Shown here: one piece after another, positions 1 to 8,852 of the stretch
How the letters are laid out: each line of letters opens with the position of its first letter
Position numbering within the stretch: position 1 is the first letter of the stretch
Source: Actinomycetota bacterium
GTDB taxonomy: Bacteria > Actinomycetota > Actinomycetes > Actinomycetales > Microbacteriaceae
Direction of reading: 5' to 3'
Assembly: GCA_027728145.1 (NCBI GenBank)
Contig: JAQBZV010000029.1
Location: forward strand, 1 to 8,852
DNA: 8,852 nt
The notes under the pieces: model-generated
Database searches by the model: none
Told to the model about the DNA's origin: nothing
The model's input: the letters and a program-made list of their open reading frames with translations, nothing else
Translations under genes and position numbers: made by a program

Positions 1-57
1 GGCCACCATCAGGATGGCCTCGACCTCGCGATCAAGGTCTCTGCCTACATCAGTCAT
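1..57 (-). CDS. scpB: ScpB, segregation and condensation protein B (N-terminal fragment)
   Basis: Only the first 19 codons are in the window; the gene runs off the left edge. ScpB is the dimeric winged-helix subunit that joins ScpA and SMC in the bacterial condensin complex. The visible peptide begins MTDVGRDLDREVEAILMVA, and the E-AILMVA segment resembles the first helix of ScpB proteins. The ATG at 57 overlaps the scpA stop (the 8 bases 50-57), which is typical of translationally coupled scpAB pairs. An AGGA at 66-69, 8 bases upstream, inside a GAGGCGAGGA run, provides a ribosome binding site. The assignment rests on this short peptide and on the position directly after scpA; most of the protein cannot be checked here. 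Confidence 0.85.
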   Translation of the reverse strand, partial: MTDVGRDLDREVEAILMVA

Positions 58-853
58 CGACACGGTCCTCGCCTCCCCATTCCTCACCCAGGTGGGCGAG
101 AGAGTCATCCGTAAAGTCCTCAGCAACCCACTGGAGTGTCAATTCACCCAAGGGTTCTAGCTGCTGAAAAGTAATGGCTGATTCCCGGTAAAGCTCCAGG
201 ACAGCGAGGAATCGTGCGACGACGACCCCGCGCTCCTCGACCCCGGCAATCAGTGAGCGGAAGCTCACCGGCTTGCCGCTTTTCAGCAAGGCCACCACGT
301 GTGCGGCCTGCTCACGGATACTGACCAGCGGTGCATGCAAGTGCTCCAGGCCCACCACAGGGATTTCTCGCGGTGCCAGAGCGAATACTGCGAGGGCGTG
401 AAAATCTTCCAGGCTCAGTGTCCACTGCAGAGGAGGAGCAGACTCACGGAACTTGTCCTCCAGCCTCACCTGCCGTGGGTGACGGCCCGACTCCTGGTCA
501 AATCTCTCCGCAAACCAGGCTGAGACGTCTTTGAATGCGCGATATTGCAGCAACCGGGCAAACAGAAGGTCGCGCGCTTCCAACAGGGCGACGTCCTCGG
601 GATCGACGAACTCTCCCTGCGGCAGCAAGCCCACAATCTTCATATCCAGAAGCGTTGCGGCTACCACCACAAACTCACTCGCGGCGTCAAGACCGGCGAC
701 ACCCTCCAGGTGTCTGACATAGCCAAGAAACTCATCGGTCACTGCCCCGAGAGACACCTCGGTGATGTCGAGCTTCCGTGAGCTAATGAGGCTCAGAAGA
801 AGGTCAAAGGGACCATCAAAGTTGGCGAGAGAAACCTGAAACCCATCTCCCAC
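50..853 (-). CDS. scpA: ScpA, segregation and condensation protein A (kleisin)
   Basis: ScpA is the kleisin of the SMC-ScpAB condensin, which compacts and separates sister chromosomes; its N-terminus binds the SMC neck, its C-terminal winged helix binds an SMC head, and the middle binds ScpB. With the GTG start at 853 the protein has 267 residues, normal for the family. The N-terminus carries the conserved run FQVSLANFDGPFDLLLSLI (residues 5-23), followed by KLDITEV and a TLLDMK segment, then LLQYRAFKDVS typical of the central region. The C-terminal part fits a winged helix. I chose GTG 853 because a GGAGGG lies 8 bases upstream. The reading frame stays open into parA, with other GTG codons at 868 and 904; the latter would add 17 residues and overlap parA by 17 bases. 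Confidence 0.93.
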   Translation of the reverse strand: MGDGFQVSLANFDGPFDLLLSLISSRKLDITEVSLGAVTDEFLGYVRHLEGVAGLDAASEFVVVAATLLDMKIVGLLPQGEFVDPEDVALLEARDLLFARLLQYRAFKDVSAWFAERFDQESGRHPRQVRLEDKFRESAPPLQWTLSLEDFHALAVFALAPREIPVVGLEHLHAPLVSIREQAAHVVALLKSGKPVSFRSLIAGVEERGVVVARFLAVLELYRESAITFQQLEPLGELTLQWVAEDFTDDSLAHLGEEWGGEDRVDD

Positions 854-860
854 CGCGTGT

Positions 861-866
861 CCCTCC
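861..866 (-). promoter_or_regulatory. Ribosome binding site deciding the scpA start
   Basis: The minus strand reads GGAGGG here, 8 bases before GTG 853 and inside the gap after the parA stop. The competing GTG at 868 has GGAG directly abutting it, which is too close, and GTG 904 has only a weak AGAGAG upstream. This is why the shorter scpA start is preferred. Confidence 0.6.
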
Positions 867-887
867 ACCTCCGGAAGGTCCAGCGTT

Positions 888-1742
888 TTAGGCGATGGAA
901 CCACGGGCAATGAGCTCTCTCGCCAGCTGGCGATAGGTCTGAGCGCTGGCATGGTTGGGCGCAAACTCCGTGATGGGCAGACCGGCCACGGAGGCATCGG
1001 GGAACTTGACGGTCTTCCCAATAACAGTGTCCATCACGGTGTCGCCAAATGTCTCAACAACCCGCTCCATGACCTCTTTGGCATGCAGGGTTCGGGCGTC
1101 AAACATGGTGGCAACAATCCCATCGACCCGGATGGCAGGATTCAATCGATCGCGAACCTTATCGATGGTGTCGATTAAGAGAGCCACTCCGCGAAGAGCA
1201 AAGTACTCGGTCTCTAGGGGAATTAACACCCCGTGCGCAGCCGTCAAAGCGTTGACTGTCAGCAATCCGAGCGACGGTTGGCAATCAATCAGCACAACGT
1301 CATAGTCGCCCAAGACGGGCTTCAATACCCGGGCCAAAATTTGTTCCCGAGCCACCTCGTTAACGAGGTGGACTTCTGCGGCAGAAAGGTCAATATTTGC
1401 CGGAATGATATGAATCCCTGAGACCTGAGTGGGCTGAATTGCTTTCCGAACGTCCTTCTCTCGTCCCAGGAGAAGGTCATAAATCGTGGTGGTGTCGTGG
1501 GTGTTGACACCCAAGCCGGCGGAAAGAGCTCCCTGCGGATCGAAATCCACCATCAACACACTGCGGCCATACTCCGCGAGGGCGCCACCCAAACTAATGG
1601 TGGTGGTCGTCTTCCCGACGCCACCTTTCTGGTTACACAGCGCAACGACGCGTGCTGGACCGTGGGATTTGAGGACTGGGGGCTCGGCAAAATCACGGAT
1701 GGGGCGCCCTGTGGGGCCCGTCTTTACCGGTGTTTTTGCCAT
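888..1742 (-). CDS. ParA-family chromosome partitioning ATPase (orphan, scpAB-linked)
   Basis: This 284-residue P-loop ATPase belongs to the ParA/MinD/Soj family, whose members dimerise on ATP and bind DNA non-specifically. A deviant Walker A motif KGGVGKTTTT lies at 39-48 with the signature lysine K39, the A-prime motif VDFDPQG at 65-71, and Walker B VVLIDCQPSLG at 149-159. About 30 residues precede the P-loop (including GPTGRPIRDF), an extension typical of the actinobacterial ParA found next to scpA, such as Rv1708. No parB is adjacent, so this is probably the second ParA of the genome, not the main parABS ATPase. The ATG at 1742 follows xerD by 22 bases; an in-frame TAG just upstream fixes the start, although no strong Shine-Dalgarno sequence is visible. 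Its precise role is not known to me; the neighbours suggest chromosome segregation. Confidence 0.93.
   Translation of the reverse strand: MAKTPVKTGPTGRPIRDFAEPPVLKSHGPARVVALCNQKGGVGKTTTTISLGGALAEYGRSVLMVDFDPQGALSAGLGVNTHDTTTIYDLLLGREKDVRKAIQPTQVSGIHIIPANIDLSAAEVHLVNEVAREQILARVLKPVLGDYDVVLIDCQPSLGLLTVNALTAAHGVLIPLETEYFALRGVALLIDTIDKVRDRLNPAIRVDGIVATMFDARTLHAKEVMERVVETFGDTVMDTVIGKTVKFPDASVAGLPITEFAPNHASAQTYRQLARELIARGSIA
1352..1371. repeat. Perfect 20-bp palindrome inside parA
   Basis: CCACCTCGTT is followed directly by its exact reverse complement AACGAGGTGG, with an HpaI-type GTTAAC centre. In RNA it could form an 8-bp stem with a TTAA loop. It encodes the segment VHLVNEV of the ParA protein. 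No T-tract follows on either strand, so it is not an intrinsic terminator. Whether it has a function cannot be told from the sequence. Confidence 0.75.
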
Positions 1743-1764
1743 ATCCCGAGTCTACAGCGAAGCG

Positions 1765-2709
1765 CTATCGGGCGCGTGGATGAGCACTCTGATAGACCTC
1801 GCGCAGGGTATCAATCGTCACTTTGGTATAAATCTGCGTCGTCGACACCGACGAATGTCCCAAAAGCTCCTGCACAACCCGAATATCTGCTCCCCCGGCG
1901 AGAATATGGGTCGCAAATGAGTGCCGAAGGGTGTGGGGGGACAGTGACCGGGTAAGCCCTGCCCTTTCAGCCGCACTTTGCAAGATCAGCCAGGCGTTTT
2001 GTCGCGACAGAGCACCCCCGCGGTTTCCGAGAAAAACCATCGCAGTCGCTCGCCCCCGGGAGGACAGCAACGCGGGTCGAGCTCGAGTGAGATACGTATC
2101 GAGTGCATCCCGCGCAAAAGATCCCACCGGAACGATGCGCTGCTTGTTTCCTTTCCCCGTCACCCTGATCGAAGGCGCAGCCCTCAGGCTGTCATCGAGC
2201 ACATCGTCCACGCTGAGCGCGAGCGCTTCAGAGATCCTCGCTCCAGTGGCATAGAGAAATTCCAGGAGCGCTCGATCGCGCAAAGCGGGAGGCTCATCTC
2301 CGACCACAGAATCGAGCAGAGCCTGAACCTCGCTGATGGTCAGTGCCTGAGGCAATCTGGCGGGCAGAGCTGGTGGGGTGACGCCAAAACTCACGTCCTC
2401 AGCGATGACCTTCTCGTCCTGAAGATACCGGTGAAAGTTCTTGATACTGGACACTTTTCGCGCCACCGTTGTGGCGGCACCCTCAAGGCCCTCCACATAG
2501 GTCCCCACGTGGGTGGAAGTTATCGCACCCGGCGTAGAAATACCCAGAGAGTCCAGATAAGTGAGATAGGCCAGGAGGTCGCGGCTGTAGGCGGAGATGG
2601 TGTTGACCGATCGACCCCGCTCCAGGGTGAGGTAGCGCACGTAATGCTCAAGTGATCGCTCGAGCTCGCTTCGGGGGTCTCCCCCGGCACCGTTATTGCC
2701 GGTGGACAT
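1765..2709 (-). CDS. xerD: XerD tyrosine recombinase
   Basis: Site-specific recombinase that, with XerC, resolves chromosome dimers at dif under FtsK control. With the ATG at 2709 the protein has 314 residues. The N-terminal SAM-like core-binding domain covers roughly residues 13-105 and the catalytic domain the rest. All six catalytic positions are visible: R158 (ATGARISEAL), K186 (VTGKGNKQR), H259 and R262 (SPHTLRHSFATHIL), H285 (LLGHSSVSTTQ) and Y294 (QIYTKV). The C-terminal LREVYQSAHPRA is characteristic of XerC/XerD. I call it XerD and not XerC because of its place between the Nudix gene and parA-scpAB, as in Rv1701. The start overlaps the Nudix gene by 17 bases; a TTG at 2736 is a less likely upstream start. 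Confidence 0.94.
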   Translation of the reverse strand: MSTGNNGAGGDPRSELERSLEHYVRYLTLERGRSVNTISAYSRDLLAYLTYLDSLGISTPGAITSTHVGTYVEGLEGAATTVARKVSSIKNFHRYLQDEKVIAEDVSFGVTPPALPARLPQALTISEVQALLDSVVGDEPPALRDRALLEFLYATGARISEALALSVDDVLDDSLRAAPSIRVTGKGNKQRIVPVGSFARDALDTYLTRARPALLSSRGRATAMVFLGNRGGALSRQNAWLILQSAAERAGLTRSLSPHTLRHSFATHILAGGADIRVVQELLGHSSVSTTQIYTKVTIDTLREVYQSAHPRAR

Positions 2710-3261
2710 GGGCCGCCAGGAGCGCGGTGACAGCAATTTGGTTGCGGATTTTCCCTGTCACCGCGGCAGTGACCGCATCGCGCATCGGAACGAAGCGCAT
2801 CTCTAAGTCGGCTTCCTCTCCGGTGCGAACGTAATCATGCTCGAGCGCCGAGAGTCCCGTGGCGATATAGATATGGATGAACTCATTGGACCCCCCTGGG
2901 GTCGTGTTGAGAGTGGTGAGAAACTCCCACTGGGACGCCTCAAGGTCCGCTTCCTCGGCTAACTCTCGTTTGCCACAGACCAGAGGGTCTTCGCCGGGAA
3001 TATCGAGCAACCCCGCCGGAATCTCCCAGTTCAGGCTTCGAATGGCGTGACGATACTGCCGAATCATCATCACCTCGTCCTCCTCGTTGAGGGCAACAAT
3101 GGCAACAGCACCGGTGTGGTCGACGTAATCCCGGCTCAACACCTCGTCGTTGTAGGCAACGGTGTCTCGGACGATGTTCCAGATTGCCCCCTCATACACC
3201 GTCTCGGTGCTGAGGACCGGAATCGAGAGGTGCTCGTCTTCAGGGATGAAGCGAGCAGACA

Positions 3262-3262
<1 letters not shown>
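2693..3262 (-). CDS. Nudix hydrolase, ADP-ribose pyrophosphatase-like
   Basis: This 189-residue Nudix hydrolase resembles actinobacterial ADP-ribose pyrophosphatases (Rv1700 type), which split ADP-ribose to AMP and ribose 5-phosphate using divalent metal. The fold begins with a beta-rich N-terminal region. The Nudix box runs from G84 to about L107, with IPAG just before it, R99 E100 and the metal-binding pair E103 E104. The spacing from G84 to E91 is one residue longer than the classical box, and the usual glycine after the glutamate pair is Asp106. The later segments TPGGSNEFIHIY (121-132) and EEADLEMRFVPM (149-160) match the ADP-ribose group, the latter resembling its catalytic loop. The ATG shares one base with the pyrG stop (TGATG), and no Shine-Dalgarno sequence is seen, so translation is probably coupled. 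The exact substrate is inferred from family resemblance. Confidence 0.9.
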
Positions 3263-6691
<3,429 letters not shown>

Positions 6692-6695
6692 TGGC

Positions 6696-7598
6696 TTACT
6701 CCCTCGGGCCGCGCCAGCCGGTGACCGGCAACGAAAACTTGTTGACCAAGCGGTCAGTGAAGGGACCGGGGTGGAGACGTGCCAATCGGATGGGTTCCAA
6801 GCTCTTGGATGCTTGAACCCGAGATCCGGGGGTGATGTCCACACTCCTGCGGCCATCGCACCACAACACGGCGTTCGCAGCCGAGCGCTCGAGGAGCTCC
6901 ACCGCCATCACCGAATCGGGCCCGACAACGAGCGGTCGAGCAAAAAGAGCGTGTGCTGAGAGCGGCACCATGAGCAAAGCTTCTACCCCTGGCCACACAA
7001 TGGGGCCTCCGGCGGAGAATGAGTACGCGGTCGAACCCGTGGGGGTTGCCATCACGACACCATCAGCGCCAAAGGCCGAGATGGGTCGACCATCCACCTC
7101 TAAGGCAACCTCAATCATTCTCGCGCGAGACGCTTTTTCGAGTGTTGCTTCATTGAGAGCAAAACTTCGATACACCTCGACACCGTCCCGCAGCACCACA
7201 ACGTCGAGAGCAAGGCGCTCCTCCACGTCATACTCCCCGGCCAAAGCCTGAGTGACCGTCCACGCCAAATCATCCTTTTCGCTCTCCGCGAGAAAGCCCA
7301 CGTGACCGTGGTTGATTCCAAGAAGTGGGGCGGTGGACCCGCGGGTGAGTTCAGCGGCAGCGAGGATGGTGCCATCGCCACCTAGGACAATGGTCAACTC
7401 GACATCGCCAGGGTCAACCTCAGAGCCCAGCAAGGACAGGTCCCCCGAGAAGTGAGAGCGAAAAGCATCCGCCTGCTCCGGCGCCACCACCGGGGTGAGT
7501 CCCGCATTCACGAGCTGATCACACACGGCGCTCGCGGCAGTGAGCGCGTCCTGGCGACCCGTGTGGGCCAAGACAAGCATGTGCCTCTTCTGTGCCAT
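6696..7598 (-). CDS. nadK: NAD kinase
   Basis: NAD kinase phosphorylates NAD to NADP using ATP or polyphosphate and is the only known bacterial route to NADP. The protein has 300 residues, close to the usual length. Visible family motifs are GGDGT at 73-77 with the catalytic D75, the NE pair N149-E150, the glycine-rich loop ADGVVMATPTGSTAYSFSAG (178-197), and HALFARPLVV (216-225) followed by CDGRRS (247-252). The C-terminal tail with FSLPVTGWRGP is typical of actinobacterial members. The ATG at 7598 lies 13 bases after the tlyA stop, with GGAG at 7605-7608, 6 bases from the start. The order tlyA-nadK-recN is widely conserved in actinobacteria and also in some firmicutes. Confidence 0.97.
   Translation of the reverse strand: MAQKRHMLVLAHTGRQDALTAASAVCDQLVNAGLTPVVAPEQADAFRSHFSGDLSLLGSEVDPGDVELTIVLGGDGTILAAAELTRGSTAPLLGINHGHVGFLAESEKDDLAWTVTQALAGEYDVEERLALDVVVLRDGVEVYRSFALNEATLEKASRARMIEVALEVDGRPISAFGADGVVMATPTGSTAYSFSAGGPIVWPGVEALLMVPLSAHALFARPLVVGPDSVMAVELLERSAANAVLWCDGRRSVDITPGSRVQASKSLEPIRLARLHPGPFTDRLVNKFSLPVTGWRGPRE
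6699..6705 (-). promoter_or_regulatory. Ribosome binding site deciding the recN start
   Basis: GAGGGAG on the minus strand sits 7 bases before GTG 6691 and within the last codons of nadK. It supports the GTG start over the much longer open frame and suggests coupling of nadK and recN translation. Confidence 0.65.
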
Positions 7599-7611
7599 TA
7601 GGGTCTCCAGC

Positions 7612-8394
7612 CTACGAATGAGCTAGTTCGTGAATCTGCTCTGACCATTGTGGCGGATTACGGCCGTGAGTGGGACTCAGCCAACACAGGTACTCCTTGT
7701 TCCCCGATTCCCCGGTGATGGGCGATGGCATGAGCCCACCGATTTCCAACCCTTCGCCGGCAGCGCACTCTAGGACCGAACGGATGGCCTCTTCGCGCAA
7801 TTCTGCGTTCTGGACGATTCCGTCCTTAACGCCTCCTTTTCCCACCTCGAACTGGGGTTTGATGAGCGCCACCCAGTCGCAGGACCCCACCGCCTCCACG
7901 ACTGGGGGAATGATCTGGGAGAGTGAGATGAAACTGACATCACAGGTAATGAGCTCGGGGCGCACGCCAACTTCTTGGTCCCACCACGACGCAGTGAGCT
8001 CTCGGACATTGAGGCCCTCCCGGGAATCAACCCGGGGGTCATCGCGGATGTCGGGATGCAATTGACCGTGGCCAACATCCACTGCCACCACACGACTAGC
8101 TCCCCGTTCCAGCAAGACCTGGGTGAAGCCCCCCGTGGAGGCACCAATGTCCAGCGCAACCTTGCCGGTGGGATTAATCTCCCAGGCATCAAGCGCTGCT
8201 AGCAGCTTGAGCGCTCCACGCCCCACATAGTCAGGGGACCCGATGATCTCGAGAACGACGTCATCGGATACCTCGCTCGCGGGCTTGGTGACAGCGTTTC
8301 CCTCCACGAGAACATCCCCCGCTCGAATGCGCCTCTGGGCTTTGGTGCGAGAGTCCACGAGACCTCTCGCGACAAGTGCGCTATCGAGTCGCAT
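7612..8394 (-). CDS. tlyA: TlyA-family 16S/23S rRNA 2'-O-methyltransferase
   Basis: This 260-residue protein methylates ribose 2'-OH groups in ribosomal RNA using S-adenosylmethionine; family targets are C1920 of 23S and, in type II enzymes, also C1409 of 16S rRNA. In mycobacteria its loss gives capreomycin resistance. An S4 RNA-binding domain covers residues 1 to about 50, followed by YVGRGALKL (57-65) and a Rossmann methyltransferase domain with the SAM motif LDIGASTGGF (81-90). The FtsJ-type K-D-K-E catalytic set is visible as K63, D152 (CDVSFISL), K179 (LIKPQFEVGKGG) and E234 (GNKEYLCWL). The N-terminus begins directly at MRLDSALV, about four residues shorter than the M. tuberculosis protein as I recall it. 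ATG 8394 follows the small ORF by 8 bases and lacks a clear Shine-Dalgarno sequence. Confidence 0.95.
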   Translation of the reverse strand: MRLDSALVARGLVDSRTKAQRRIRAGDVLVEGNAVTKPASEVSDDVVLEIIGSPDYVGRGALKLLAALDAWEINPTGKVALDIGASTGGFTQVLLERGASRVVAVDVGHGQLHPDIRDDPRVDSREGLNVRELTASWWDQEVGVRPELITCDVSFISLSQIIPPVVEAVGSCDWVALIKPQFEVGKGGVKDGIVQNAELREEAIRSVLECAAGEGLEIGGLMPSPITGESGNKEYLCWLSPTHGRNPPQWSEQIHELAHS

Positions 8395-8402
8395 GGGCCC
8401 AG

Positions 8403-8531
8403 CTAGTCGGATTCGGGCTGGTCGAGCATGGTGTGAAGTTCGTCATAGACCGCCCCGAGCGCGTCAGCGCGCTCAGCCAACGGAAGCTCCGCAAGAGCGT
8501 CGAGGCGTTGTTGCCACTGCTCAGAATCCAT
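8403..8531 (-). CDS. Conserved small protein between HAD phosphatase and tlyA (42 aa)
   Basis: This short ORF begins MDSEQWQQRLDALAELPLAE and ends DQPESD. It is acidic, rich in Leu, Ala and Glu, and looks fully helical, with heptad-like leucine spacing and a probable turn at ELPLAE, so two amphipathic helices are plausible. I take it as real because it fills the 8540-8394 gap exactly: 8 bases from the HAD stop and 8 bases from the tlyA start, with GAGGG 5 bases before its ATG overlapping the upstream stop codon. A small protein of unknown function, Rv1693, occupies the same slot in M. tuberculosis. Its function is unknown. A helical binding partner or a protein that mainly couples translation to tlyA are only possibilities. 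Confidence 0.8.
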   Translation of the reverse strand: MDSEQWQQRLDALAELPLAERADALGAVYDELHTMLDQPESD

Positions 8532-8539
8532 GCTCACCC

Positions 8540-8852
8540 TCACGAATATATCTGGGGATCAACATCGAGGCCGAATATCTTCAACCCCGAGTCGTGAATG
8601 ATGGTCGCCCCCGCTCGAATCAGATCAATCTTTTTGCCAGGCCGCGCAACACGGATCACATGACCTTTTCGTCGCACGACCGCGCGACCAACCTCCACCG
8701 TCTGGACCCCATCGGAATCTTCTGACCGAATGGTCTCCGGATAGGGCTTGTGGAGATCACGGAGGTCCTCCAGCACGTAGGTCGGGCGCTGTGACTCGTC
8801 ACTCGCGAGCAAAGTCTTGGGGGTGTCTATTCCGGTGAGAACCAAAGCCGAG
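8540..8852 (-). CDS. HAD-superfamily (IIA, NagD-like) phosphatase, C-terminal fragment
   Basis: The last 104 codons are visible; the gene continues beyond the right edge, so the first TTG-like codon at 8845 is internal. The fragment opens with SALVLTGIDTP, which matches the post-motif-IV segment of NagD-type HAD phosphatases (commonly written LVLTGV). It continues with RPTYVLEDLRDL, another recurring feature of the subfamily. The nucleophile and Mg-binding motifs lie outside the window. In M. tuberculosis the gene in this position, Rv1692, encodes a glycerol 3-phosphate phosphatase; that specificity cannot be judged from the fragment. The stretch after DLRDL, including the segment VRRKGHVIRVARPG, extends beyond the usual HAD core. 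The stop is followed after 8 bases by the small ORF. Confidence 0.85.
   Translation of the reverse strand, partial: SALVLTGIDTPKTLLASDESQRPTYVLEDLRDLHKPYPETIRSEDSDGVQTVEVGRAVVRRKGHVIRVARPGKKIDLIRAGATIIHDSGLKIFGLDVDPQIYS

Noticed and set aside
854..1021. Possible long N-terminal extension of ScpA
   Set aside because: Most of it overlaps the 3' end of parA in another frame and has no ScpA character.
1743..1764. Possible separate promoter for parA-scpAB
   Set aside because: The 22-base gap has no recognisable -10 or -35 element, and upstream promoter elements within xerD could not be identified by eye.
6692..6856. Possible 55-residue N-terminal extension of RecN
   Set aside because: It lies inside nadK, resembles no RecN N-terminus, and GTG 6691 has a good ribosome binding site immediately before the conserved RecN start.
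8019..8036. Two CCCGGG copies separated by six bases in tlyA
   Set aside because: Short GC-rich palindromes are common here and this lies in coding sequence with no T-tract; no terminator or site could be supported.
8347..8370. 7-bp inverted repeat near the 5' end of tlyA (GCGAGAG / CTCTCGC)
   Set aside because: It lies in S4-domain codons, has a 10-base loop and is within chance expectation; no riboswitch or attenuator features surround it.

Overview
This window looks like ordinary core chromosome of an actinobacterium. All eleven coding regions lie on the minus strand, tightly packed or overlapping, so transcription runs from high to low coordinates. In transcription order they are: the C-terminal end of a NagD-like HAD phosphatase, a 42-residue small protein, tlyA, NAD kinase, recN, pyrG, a Nudix (ADP-ribose pyrophosphatase-like) hydrolase, xerD, a ParA-type ATPase, scpA, and the first codons of scpB. 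This order matches the Mycobacterium tuberculosis stretch Rv1692 to Rv1710, recalled from knowledge and not searched, but without the two genes (SteA-type and MctB/SteB-type) that sit there between recN and pyrG. The protein sequences, the moderately high GC content (53 to 58 percent in two lines counted by hand) and the compactness suggest Actinomycetota. A small-genome aquatic member of Microbacteriaceae is my best guess, held with low confidence.

Layout: 1-57 start of scpB; 50-853 scpA; 888-1742 parA-like; 1765-2709 xerD; 2693-3262 Nudix; 3262-4965 pyrG; 4988-6691 recN; 6696-7598 nadK; 7612-8394 tlyA; 8403-8531 small ORF; 8540-8852 HAD phosphatase end. The largest gap between genes is 34 bases. 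No tRNA, rRNA, mobile element, CRISPR array or convincing terminator was seen, and no internal promoter could be identified. The block therefore looks like one long operon or a few overlapping transcription units.

Functionally the right half covers ribosome methylation (TlyA), NADP supply (NadK), double-strand-break repair (RecN) and CTP supply (PyrG). The left half is a chromosome maintenance module: XerD dimer resolution, a ParA-type ATPase without a neighbouring ParB, and the ScpA/ScpB subunits of the SMC condensin complex.

I do not see an undescribed system here. The points most worth a second look are a perfect 20-bp palindrome inside parA, a non-ATG pyrG start with a palindrome where a ribosome binding site should be, the missing recN-pyrG genes, a Gly-to-Asp change in the Nudix box, and the easily missed 42-residue ORF.
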